The notes under the pieces were generated by a model. It worked only from the letters and a program-made list of their open reading frames with translations. It was not told the origin of the DNA and did not search any database. A stretch of DNA of 64,000 nucleotides, taken from the NCBI GenBank assembly GCA_003117195.1, contig BDSI01000117.1, positions 140,091 through 204,090 of the forward strand, given 5' to 3'. Source of the DNA: Eudorina sp. 2006-703-Eu-15 (lineage: Eukaryota > Chlorophyta > Chlorophyceae > Chlamydomonadales > Volvocaceae). Below are positions 38,201 to 49,500 of this stretch, piece after piece. The translations under genes were made by a program, and so were the position numbers. How positions within the stretch are numbered: position 1 is the stretch's first letter; every line of letters starts with the position of its first letter.

Positions 38201-40423
38201 TGGAGGCAGGTCCGCTCGCCCCGTGCGTTCCGTACTCACGCCCGCCGCCGCCGCCGCCGCTGCCGCGGCCGTCGTTCTCCCTGGGCTCCAAGCCCCAGTC
38301 CTCCATAAGGTCCCCGCCGCCGCCGCCGCCGCCGGCACTGCGGCCGTTGCTCGGCCCCTGCTGGCTCAGCAGCTGCGGGGAGGGCGGCGGCAGCTGCTGC
38401 GGTGCGGGCGAGACCTGGTAGCTATCCGGCTGTTGCTGCTGCTGCGGTTGCTGCTGCGGTTGTTGCAACAGTTTCTGGACATTGAGTCGCACGTAAATCT
38501 CGTCCGGGGTGAGTTCAAAACGGCTGTCCTCGCGCAGCAGCTGTCCTAGAGAGCAGTCCGGATGGCGCTCGAGGAGGAAGAGCTCTGCGAGGGCGCCAAG
38601 GCGGGAGGGTATTGGAATTTGGTAGACGGGAGGGAGAAAAACACAGCCATGGGTGACAGGCATGGTTCTGGCGGGCTTCTCGTTATGAATACACGATGCA
38701 AAGGATTGATTTGAGCATAAGGTCCCGCAAGCCTGGGACCGACGAAGAAGTCTATGGTAGGAGGTCCTCGACAAATCAACGCGCATTTTTGGGGGTTAGC
38801 TCCAAAACTTGTTCCTAAGCGGGCGTAGGATGAGGGGTCGCAAGTTGGTGTGGTAGAAGGCACGGTGCGGAGTGTCCCGGAACCGGTCGGTGGTTGAAGT
38901 CGTACGACTGGCAGAGTGGGTTTCCCAATTCATGGGTTTCCCAATCCTCGAACTGACGGCAGCCAGCTCTGATTCCGTGGCTACCTTGCCCGCAGACCTG
39001 CAGGTCCTTATAACGAGTGCAGTGATTCAACACGCATCGGAGGATTTCGGTTTTGGTGCGGTTTACTTAATGCCAAGTGGCAACGCTGCGGCGGCCGCGT
39101 GCTTTCGCGAGTTTTCAGGGGCGCCGGGAAATTGGAAGGGTGGCAGGCTTGACGGGAGAGCAGAGGCCGGCCACTCGGCGCGTACCGTATCTCAGACCGG
39201 GGGGGCCGTAGATCCTCCATCCCACATGTCGCCTCCCCCGGCCAAACGAGATCTTCCTCAAGGGTATAAACGGACGGAACGTTTATATGCGTTAAAGCAG
39301 TGAGGGGCTGCCCTCTCCGCTTCATGCAGGGCAGCCAGGCGGACAACAGCGAGGCAGACGGTTCGGGGCCGGTCACAGCACGTCACACATATAGGGATTG
39401 CGGCCCAGAGGTTTTTGCGGATTGCAAGCGCACCCCGTGCCTCGGAGTATGATTGGAAACATAAATACGGGACCGGGAGGAAGGGACGTCTTTACTACTT
39501 ACCACCAAGTGAGGGGGGGTCCGCCCGCAGACGGGTTGGGACCGACCCAGATCGCCAGTACTGCGGTCCGCCCCCCTCCACCCTCGCTCTGGCAGTCAGG
39601 GCAGTAAACCGTTGCCTACCAACCTCCTAAACCCATCCACCCCAAGCAGGCAGGGAAAGCGCCGCGCCGCCGCTCCGCTCAAAATCACGGCGGGCCCTTT
39701 CTTTGCGCAGCCGCTGGGAGCGCCCCAGGGGACGGCGCGGCCCCCTCAGGTGACCCAAGGATACGCCGCAACCCGGCCCACCCTAACCTCCGACCGCTCC
39801 ATCCCACCTGCCACATCCACCCGCTTCCGGAACAGATCCGCCGCCGACATGTCAATGTTCTGGCTTTCCACGATGAACCATGCCTGGGAAAGGGTTGGGT
39901 GAGAAGCAGGGGCGTCGGTACTCGCGGGCCAGGGACGTCGGCGGAGGGGGTAGGATCGGCAGGTAGGATCAGGTAGGCATACAGTCCAGGGATAAATTTC
40001 ACGAGTTCATCATGGTCGGTATGCCAAGCCCAAGCCACGCAAACATAGCCGTCTCGCGCCTACCAGTTGATTGCAAGCCAGGGCCACCGGTGTCGCAGCT
40101 CCCCACACCCTGCCGATGTGCGTCTTCAAGCACTTTTTTCCCGCATCCATTAGCTCCGAGGCATTCAATAGCACGTTGCCCGTGTCGCCGCTGTACGCAA
40201 AGCACTCATCCGACAAAAGGATGTCCAGCAGCCGGCTCGGAACGAGGTTCTCGCTGGGAATGTTTGGACCATATTTTGACGCCAAAGCCTTGGAGAGCTC
40301 ATCTAACGGATACCGGTAGAGCGACTCGGACGTCAGCTGGAGGGCAGCTCCTTTCTTTATCTGGGTCTCTAACTTGTTGTCCCGCCATAAGAGGTTTGCA
40401 TATATATGCAGTGCATTCGCCAT
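32232..40423 (-). CDS. CCCH zinc-finger protein with repeated LOTUS/OST-HTH-like modules
   Basis: Nine minus-strand exons close exactly: 40109-40423, 39808-39883, 37437-38584, 36055-36912, 35325-35384, 33971-34774, 33649-33687, 32889-33109, 32232-32412. They total 3702 bases, 1233 aa. One CCCH finger, C-x8-C-x5-C-x3-H, lies at residues C865, C874, C880, H884 and predicts RNA binding. Before it, at least two clear modules share L-x2-LL-x2-D-x2-F-x7-V-x-LN ([15 protein letters not shown] in exon 1; [15 protein letters not shown] across exons 2-3). Three weaker ones follow ([32 protein letters not shown] then [11 protein letters not shown]). These resemble winged-helix LOTUS/OST-HTH folds, which is an inference. 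Long Gly/Ala/Pro/Gln linkers separate them. The last donor (GTGGGT, phase 2) was chosen because it is the only one that joins the final exon in frame. It is divergent from the Argonaute gene. Confidence 0.8.
33492..33530. repeat. CA microsatellite
   Basis: A CA run with two CG interruptions lies in an intron of the CCCH gene. Confidence 0.9.
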
Positions 40424-42107
40424 GACACTACAGGGTACCGCAAGACCAACGAAAACCTAGCGGGCGGCCAAAATCAGGAACTGTGACTGTCAAGAACGCG
40501 CAACAGTACCGAGAGCTAGAGATCAGTAAATCAGCTGAGAACAGTTTGAGTAAACCGGCCAACAAGGTGCCCAAACAATCTTTGTAACAGGCGGCAGAGC
40601 GATACGGTAAATATGGGGGCACACGACAAAGTGGCTTCTACGAAGTGCCCGCATCTGCAGTACACTACCAGCCTATCAAGAGCTTATTGATCATCGAAAT
40701 GTCGAACACATGTTAGCGATGCATGTACAACCGTACATACGGCGAACACGCTCCAGGGAGGCAAGCCGGCTCCGATGCCCGCATGCCCGCTCATGCCCCA
40801 GCACCACTGACACCGCCGGCTGCGGGCCCATCCACCCATGCCGGACTGCGGCAACAATGCCCCATCCCCAGCCCGCTGACCCGCACCAGCGGTCTACTGC
40901 AAACTCGCCTCCCCAAGAGTGTCGCGCCCTGCAGCGGTGCAACGCCCGTCACCCCCTCCTCCAGCGGCCTCTACTCGTCCGCCAGCACCAGCATCCTCCC
41001 CGCGCCCACCAAGCTCGCCAGCGCGCTCGCCGAGGCCTCATCCAGCACCCCTGGCGGTGGCCGCACCCCCTCCAGGCATCGCTTCGTGGGGAGCGTCGAA
41101 CTGACACGCCCATGACCTGACCACCCTTCCTCCACCTCCTAGCTTCCTTTGGCAGGTGTCGCCTTGCGCGTCGGAGTGCGGCCCGCGGTGCTTACGAGAC
41201 CAACCACGTTCGTATCACCGCATGAATGAATGAACGTTACAGCGGGACCCGAAAAGGGATCAACGGTGTATTGGACCAGGGCAAGCCCCACCCTGCCCCA
41301 CCGCCAAGGCGGCAAGACACCTGCACACCGCAACGCCGCGAACAAAAACACAGAGGGCCATGTGTGGGTGACAGATGGATGGGACTGGGCATGGGTTGGC
41401 GGACCAGGGAGGCGCAGCGCAGGTGCGAAGCTGTGGGTCCTCAGCTGCGCTGTGGTGTACCCTAAGGACGCCTCCGGACCGGTCTACCGGACCTAGATAG
41501 TTTGCGGATACTACACACCAGCAGGCCCCACTGACAAGGCGGCAAGACACCTCCACACCTCAACGCCGCGAATATGAACACCGTAGTGCCGTCTGGAGCC
41601 CTCTGCAGCCGTCACCAGTTCGTGGTCTACTGCGTGAGAATGAAACAGTGTAACGAATGAATGAATGTGTTACATGCTTGAATGATGTTATGAATGAATC
41701 ATGTTACAGTGGGGCCCCCCGGGTGATCGGTGACAGCCGCAGCCTCGTCACCACACACTGCAAGACGACCTCGTGCCATGATTCCCTTCGTGTGTCCGGC
41801 CCGTGTTTCATCACTTTCAGCCGGTGCTGCCGGTGCTGCCCCAGTGAATGTAATGTACGTATGTAACCGTTACAAGGTGGACCCGTATCCCGACCGGGTG
41901 TTCCAACGGGCCCAGATAGCTCGTATGCGCCTCATCTCACCAACCCCTACCCATGACTGCGCACCCGTCCTCCAGCATCCGCGGGGGGTCATGCAGCCAT
42001 ACCGGCCAACGCACCAGCTTACCAGCGCGCCAGGATAGCCTCTCCTGGAAGCCGCGCCAGACCCGCCGACTCACTTGGCGGGGAGGGAGGAGGGAGGGAG
42101 CCGAGTT

Positions 42108-42162
42108 CATTGGCGTGCTCCATGAACTCACATTGAATGTGAGTTCATGGAGCATGCCAATG
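42108..42162. repeat. 55-bp near-perfect palindrome
   Basis: Two 27-base arms meet around a single G at 42135. One mismatch (G at 42114 opposite T at 42156) breaks the symmetry. It can form a cruciform or a hairpin, but has no loop of microRNA-precursor size. Confidence 0.95.
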
Positions 42163-42225
42163 TAGACCGTCCCATGAAAGCTTAGTTGCATCAACCTAGC
42201 ACAACCCTGCCGCAACCTAAGACAG

Positions 42226-42249
42226 TAAACCCTAGACCCTAAACCCTAG
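42226..42249. repeat. Interstitial telomere-like units
   Basis: TAAACCCTAGACCCTAAACCC reads as about three CCCTAAA-type units, one imperfect. CCCTAAA is the plant-type telomere repeat also used by some volvocines. The run is too short to be an old telomere with confidence. Confidence 0.5.
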
Positions 42250-43564
42250 CGAAGGCAATCAATGACAATGAGCAAGTTCGGAAGTCGGTGTTCCGCTGCA
42301 TCCAACTGGTCCCTCAGGCTGCCGTGAACCGTTGACGTTCGTGCCCCAGTCGTGACGCAGCGTTTCAGTGATGAGTGCGCAATGCGGAAAGTGCGGTAAA
42401 GTGTGGTGCCAACTGTCGGCACGTGGATGGCTGACGTTTCGTATTCCTGGATCCGATTGCCATACGGATCGTGTCTTTCCGAGTCGGTGCTTTGGGGCGC
42501 GCTCTTTCTTTTGGATGCGATCATGTCAAGCATTCATGCCGTTGCAGGCACATGACAAGGTGGCTCCCTCAGGCTTTGTACGTTGCTTTGGGGCGGGTTT
42601 TATTAATGATGTTACAGGGTGTTCCCTGCCCGTGGTTGGTTCTCAGGAACGGGATGGTTCCCTGGTAGCGTGGGCACGGGGAGTGTTTCGGTGCACCTGA
42701 ATGAATGAATGAATGAATGAACGTGCACTTGTGGAGCCTGTCGGGTGCGCCATGGTGGCGCAGTTTCGTTTATGCAGTGTATGGCGAGGAAGCTTTGGCT
42801 GTCACCGATGACGCGCCGGGTCCGCTGTATAATTAAAAAAGGGTGTTGCTGTATACGCCCAGACCGGTACCCTACAACGAACAGCACCCGAGCTCCTCCA
42901 AGGAACCGAAGGCCCTCGCTGCAAGGGTCATGCACAATCCTTTGCTAGACGACGCTAGACGTTACAGCTCTCATCGAGCGGAATATGACGTCCTTAATGG
43001 CGCCGATCGCCGAGCATATTTATGCAGATGCGTTCAGACGCATCTTTCTCCGACGCTTTGACGGAACGGCACCCCAGACGGGGGGCCGGAACACGTCACC
43101 GTACGGCTGAAGGGCGTGCCGCAGGTCTAAGCACGTAGCGTCCAAACAACAGCAACTTATCGGCCGGAGCAGCAAGCCATACAGAATGTCATCCAGAAGT
43201 GCAAAAGGGCAGTCGACCGCAGAGTTAATAGGAGCTGATCGACCACGCGACGCCTTGCAAACGCCCTTCCAACCGCCCGGTATCACACAATGTAATTATA
43301 CCGTATCGTGCAATGCAAGACTCACAGTAATGGTATAACTCGTTGCATTTGCGGATAACGTCAGGCATTCCGGGTTCACGGGCGGTGGCTCGGGTGTCAC
43401 GGGTCCAACGCCCGGAAAAGTCGTAGCGAGGCCGCCCTGGAGCGTGATAGGGCCTGCAGTATGGAAGATAACCTTGATGCAGCCCGACTGCCAATTTTGC
43501 AACCTTTCCTCAACAAATTTCATACAGCAGCATTTTAAGATTTAAGATCGTTTCCGAGGCAGCT

Positions 43565-46500
43565 ATGTCTGGTCGAGGTCGAGGTCAGTTCATTTTGTCC
43601 TTCCAATTTCTGTCAGAGTCATGCATAGCGATGAGTATGCTTATTTCCGCTTATGTTGCTCTAATTGCAGGTGGTGGAGGTGGAGGTGGAGGTGGCTACG
43701 GTGGTGGTAAGCTCGGAATGCTCGTTTTTGCTGTGGCCTCAACACGTGTGACTCCAGTCATCTGTTTGGGTCAAATCAACGGCAAAGTACAGTTGGTGCC
43801 ATGTTTTGTTTTGTTTGGTCTCTTCCTATTGGCTTAACTGAGACTCCCGGTTTACTTATAACAGTTGCGCGAATACCGGATCCGGGGCTGAATCCTAGGT
43901 GCTTAGGTAGTTTTAAGGCTGTTCCTGAATTGCACAGACTCGTCATGAGGCCCCATGAAATCTACCTGACATGGTCTACGCCGCATGCGTCGCCGCTGTT
44001 TGCACGTGCTCAGTAAGTCCCCAAATTGTGCAACAGGTGGGGGCCGCGGCGGCGGAGGCGGCGGTGGTGGTTACGGTGGCGGGTACGGAGGCGGGGGCCG
44101 TGGCGGAGGCGGCGGTGGTGGTGGAGGCGGCCGCGGCGGGGGCGGCTACGAAGGCGGGGGCCGCGGCGGGGGTGGCTACGATGGCGGAGGCCGCGGCGGG
44201 GGCGGAGGTGGACGAGGTGGCGGCGGCTATGGTGGTGGGGGCCGGGGTGGTGGTAAGTCGCTGTTCAATCCTGCTTGCGGCTGCGCATACCTGTTTTTTC
44301 CCATCGTTGTTTACCCTCTTTCTATCGAGCCGTGACCCTGTAAGGCAGCTCACCGTCAGTTGCCGTAACAGTGATAAAATCGGTATGGAAGTTGCGGAAA
44401 GTTGACTTACGGGGGTCGCGGCACGAGGGAAAGGCGGTGAAGCATGTATCCTGCAGCACAAAACAACAGCACATGAACCCACATGCATAAAACCCGTTAT
44501 AGCTGAACACAGCGCGCCTTAGTTATGAAGTACCATGCCAAGAGTATTGCGGTTATGTGAGACGTTGCGTGCTCTGCGGCTTCACTCCGTCTCTGGCGTC
44601 CTGGACGCCAACCGCCATTCATAAATTTTGATGTTGACCCACATCTCCGGCGCGCCCTCTCGAGATGGTCCCCATGATGGGCCTCTGCACCGCGGCTGTG
44701 GCCACAGTCTTTCCCACACGGCGCGCGACGGCGCTGGAGAAGTCTCCCGTCAAATCGCCAGTGTTGCGACGGCGCGTCGCGGCCTCAGAAATCGTCACTC
44801 GCAGTCCCTCCTTCCGAAAATGAAGCCCACAAAGTTCCGAGTATGCAGCCCACTGCCACGCTTGTTGTTATAGTGCTCGCTCAGGGCTCTCGAAACTGCA
44901 TGTGTTGAGGATGTACGTTGAACGGTTTGCTTGCCGCCGCGATCAATTGTCCTGACGGCCATATGCATTACGGTACTGCAGGCGGAGGCGGCGTCGTCAA
45001 CGCGCAGGAGGCGGGCGCGCTGCTGCAACGCGTCTTCCAGTCGGCGCGGACCATGACCGCACCGGTGGCGGTAGGTTGGGGACGGGTGGCGACAAGGGGG
45101 TAACAAGGGGGTAGGGGAATTTGGTAAGGCACCTACGAACTGCGCTGAGTGCGGGAAGGATGGGACCGGTTCAGCATTCAACAGGCGTGCAACGAGAACC
45201 GAGGGAGGACATGAGCGAAAGAGGAGAGGCGACGGGGAATGATAAGAAATCCTGGCGAAGGACGCAATGGATGCGCAGGGGCGTGAAAGCGGACCGGATA
45301 GGGCTCTTGTGTTAACAGGGGTGTCGGCGCCGTGTGCTTGCGATGCGACCATAACACTAGTGCAAAACCCTAACCCTTACCACCACCACAACCATATCCA
45401 CCGTGAATGTGGGGGCGGAGTCGGCCTCATGCCGTTGTGTATTTACAGTCCAGACACGAGATCGCGCGGATCTCTTACCGCGTTTGACAAACCATCTTCG
45501 CCACTTTCCGTCGCGCAGGTGAGCATCACTGCCGATGGCCGCCCAGTGGGCATCACCAGACGGCCCAACGACGGGACCGTGGGCCGCGCCGTGTCGCTCC
45601 TGGCCAACTACTTCCAGCTACAGACGATGACGAACTTCCCGCAAGCAGTAAGTTAGGGGAATGACCGCGGGGTCGCTAATTGACGCGGCGGAGTCTCACT
45701 GCGATGGGTGCTGTACATGCGACCCCACGTCCCTCTTTTGCCTATCCCCTCATGTCGGTCCATCTCTCCCCTCGCCTCTCCCCTCCCTCCCTGACCGCCC
45801 CTTCCCTCTTCCTCCCCCTCCCCCTCCCCCGCAGGCCTACCACTACGATGTGGAGATTCGCTCTGTGGAGGAGGAGCGGCCCCGAGGTGGGGACGCCGCG
45901 GTGGCAGGGGGCGGAGGGGGCAGAAGTCGCTTGTGTGCCAGGAGGGAGGGAGGGAGGGGGGAGGCAGCAAACAGGAGCCCGGTGGCGTGGGTGGCATGGG
46001 GACTAGTTGGGGCTTAGGCGAAAGACGTTTAGTTTGGACGCAGATGCTACCCAGATGGGTGGATCGGGCCACGTCATCTAGGGTTTGGCCCCAGTGCGAC
46101 AGGGGGAAAGCTGGGCTTTTGAACAGCCGCCCCTTATCACCGTAGGAACTGCATGGCTGTTAGACAACCCGGCCCGGGGATGGACACGTGGGCGGCAGGC
46201 AGTCCCTCGGGTACAGCCTCATCTGCGGCTCTGTCCCCCTCTATTGTTCGGGCGTGCATCGAAAACTGTTGATACGTCAACAGCCCCGATGCCATAGCGG
46301 GGTCGGGGCGACGTGTCCGCGCGAGCACGTTCTTCTTTCCCACTGTGTTTTCTTTCCCACTGTGTTTTCTTTCCCACTGTGTTTTCTGGGGCCGGGGAGG
46401 AAGGGCACTCACTGTTTTTGAACCCTCCAGCTTCAACCATCCAGGTATGATGAAGTCAGGTGTCTAGGTATGAATCCAGGTGTACATTTGGGTTCCGGAC

Positions 46501-49500
46501 TGACGCAACACGGCCCTTGTTGCGTTTGGTCCTCGACAGGCGGCCCGGGTGGCCGGGGAGGTCGCGGCGGTGGCGGTCGTGGCGGTGGCCGCGGCGGCCG
46601 AGGCGCAGCAGCGGCGGGGCCATCCACCTCGGCGGGCGATCCGGCGGCCAGCGAGGGCGCGGCGGCCGAGAGTGCCGGCGAGGATCTGCCCCCCCGCATG
46701 GCGCAGCGGATCATCGCGTCGCTGGCGGCGCAGCACAAGTGGACGGCAGGCGCGTGGCGGTACGACGGGCGCAAGAACCTGTACTTCCCCAGTCTGGTGA
46801 GGAGGACGGACGGGAGGCGGCGGGAACGGAGGAGAGGGGTCATCGTAGTAATTGGGGACTGGCGACGGCTTCCCCAAATCCAGGAAGAGGGCTCTGCGCT
46901 ACGCATACGTATTGAGTTTGTTTGATGGTTAGCTGGTCTCTCAGCATTCTTGTTTTGTTGGAAACTGTTCCCCGAAGTGCATCCTGTTTGCGCCTGTCCC
47001 CAAACACCACCCATAAGTAGACGGTCTCCCAATGAAACCAGCGGCTGGGGTGGCCGAATGCAGGCGCCGTGCAGCCGACCTGCCTCCTCGTCTATGATCC
47101 TCTATTGAGCACAGTCGCCTGAAGGGCAGGTGCCTCTCCTCCCGGCGGCTGCCTGTACATGCGGTATCTGCGTATCTCAGCTGTTTGAGGAGAAGAGCTG
47201 ATGCCGCAGATGGCCCACTTGTGCCCGTGTGACCCATGGGTCGCTGGCCCACTCGCCTGCCCCAATCCTGTTGCCACGGCCCACTGCCCCGCGCTGCCTT
47301 GCGCTTCGGTGCGCAGCTCATCCCGCCGGAGGTCCGTGAGTGGGCGGTGACGCTGGCGGCCCGACCCGAGGACCGCAAGGAGAAGGACAGGCACTTCGTG
47401 GTGGGTGGCTTGAGCGGTTGGGGGACTGGAACGGCGCTGGGGCCCCAGTGGGGGGCCGAGTGGAGAGGTTGTTGTGTTCCTTGAGGATTCCCCCGGCCTG
47501 GTACATGGTCCCTACGTCGCCTCTCGCTAGGTGCAGGTCTTCGATGCTTCTATGCCTCGCAACAGTAAGAACACAATGCTCCATTTTAATGACGCTAATT
47601 GTTTACGATTGGAAAATCCTCTTGACAGTCAAGAAGTTCCGTATCTCATGTAACGATGCGCAACCCTCCCTGTCAACCCTACCTCCCCCCCTCGCTGCCT
47701 GCCAACCCCCCCTCCCTCGCTGCCTTCCCCCACCCTCCAGGTGACCACCAAGCACGTGAATGTGGTCGACCTGGGCAACCTGCAGGCCTACCTGTCCAAG
47801 CAGCAGCAGCAGCTGCCCCGCGACGCCATGCAGGTGAAGGGGGGACAAAGGAAGGGAGGGGGACCAAGGAAGGGGGAAGGACTCGGGTGGCAAAGCACGC
47901 CACAAGCTGAGGGACTCGCACACAGGTGGACCCGCGTGCCCCCGGGCCCTGGTGCACCTCGGCGATATTACACTCCGGTCACAGTCGAGAAACAATGAAA
48001 GGATTTTGAATGATGCAAACGGTTGTAGGGTGCGCGTATGTTGTGATGATATCGAAAGGTGCACGTAATGTGCGGCTGTCCACGGCTGCGGCGGGGGGTC
48101 GTTGCCACCCATAGACCCAATGCCCCCGGGCCACCGTCCCCTGTACCCCGGGCCGACCCACCTGTCGCCCCTCCCTCCCCTGCAGGTCCTGGACATCGTG
48201 ATCCGCCAGGCTTTCTCGGTGGACCCGCTGTGCACGGTGCTGGGCCGGGGCTTTTATTACGCCGCCGATGGCGTGATACCGCTGAGCGGCGGCGCGGAGG
48301 TCTGGACGGGCTTCCAACAGGTGCGGCCGCAGGAACGAAAGAGAGGCAAAGAGGGAACGGTTGCACGGGCACGGTTCCGCACCTGCGGCAGTCAGTGCAG
48401 TCCGTCCTCTCTGTCCACACAGCGCTCGGTACCCACCAAACCACACCGCACCCGCCCCCAACCTCCGCACCCAACCTAACCGCCCACCCACCTGACCCCC
48501 CACCCACCCGTACGCCTCGCCCGTGCAGTCCTTCAAGGCCGTCGAGTCGGGTCTTATGCTCAATCTGGACTCGGCGTTCGCCGCCTTCATGTCGGAGCGC
48601 AGCCTGCCAGACCTGCTGGTGGAGATGACGGGTGCACGGGACCTGTCCCGGGTGGATCCACACCGCCTGAGGGCCGCCGCCCGCAACCTGTCGGGCTTCA
48701 AGGTACCGGACCGTGGGGTGGGGAAAAGAAAAGGGGGGCGTGGGTCCTTTGGAGGGTTAGCTGTTGCTGTCTTACTCGACAGCAATAATGGAGGGCGTGC
48801 AGGTAACAACTAGACAAGCTGTTTAAAGAGAGGGTAGGTTACGCCCCGACAACGCCGCAGCAGGGGTTCAGGCGGATGCTCCCAGGGCCTCAACGACCGG
48901 TGTAGGGGCTGTGGCAGCCGCGGAGACGGGAGGTGGAGAACGGGGATTCGGGATAGGCGCCCAAATGCAGTCCCGGGCGGGCGGCTCGAGAAGGGGGCGG
49001 GGGCAGTTCCGTGGGGGAACGACTCGCTCCGTGGACCGGGCGCCTGGCCTTGCCTGACCTTGCAGGCCCGGGAACGCATCCCCGGGCCCTGGACTGGGGT
49101 TGCAGGGCCCGGGGTCGGGGGGGTTGGCGTGGTGGTGGATAGACGCTGGGCCGGGGCTCATGGCGGAGTGTTTGGACTGGGGGGACTGAGGACCTCAGGA
49201 TCTACACCCAGGGGCTGCGACCGGATGCTGTCCAGGTGCTTGGGTTTGCATGGAGGTCGCGCGACACGTGTTGCTGGGGGAAGTCCTGCACTGTCACCTC
49301 GCCCTGCCTGCCAGGGATTCGGGCACGCCCATTGTCACCCCGCCCTGCTCCCCCATACCCCCCTGGCAGGTCAAGTACCCGCTGCCGAACGGCGCTATGC
49401 GCAGAAAGGCGCTGTTCGGCCTCAGCGAGAAGGGGGCGGACCAGACCTTCTTCACCAACGAGCAGGCGGGCAGGTGCGCGGGCTTGGGGGCGTTACCCAC

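Larger units (their letters stand above)
41223..42721. repeat. Scattered GAAT tetranucleotide runs
   Basis: Short GAAT runs occur near 41223-41234, 41655-41669 and 42699-42721 (longest, five to six copies). Two of them are next to GTTACAG strings, suggesting a dispersed repeat unit. Confidence 0.7.
40424..43564. other. Divergent intergenic region between CCCH and Argonaute genes
   Basis: 3.1 kb holding the promoters of both genes. The only longer open frame of coding-like composition (40723-41115, Pro/Ser/Ala-rich) has no recognised domain or splice partner. The region also holds GAAT repeats, a long palindrome and telomere-like units, listed separately. Confidence 0.6.

Noticed and set aside
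36128..38549. Plus-strand Pro/Ala/Arg-rich frames of 140-280 codons
   Set aside because: Antisense shadows of exons 36055-36912 and 37437-38584 of the CCCH gene.
40723..41115. Plus-strand frame of 130 codons, Pro/Ser/Ala-rich
   Set aside because: Coding-like composition but no domain, no splice partners and no clear promoter or poly(A) context. Kept only as a note in the intergenic entry.
42108..42162. MicroRNA precursor
   Set aside because: The one-base loop leaves no room for a normal precursor terminal loop.
43976..44488. Minus-strand Ala/Thr-rich frame of 170 codons
   Set aside because: It is the complement of the Argonaute Gly-rich exon 44037-44252.
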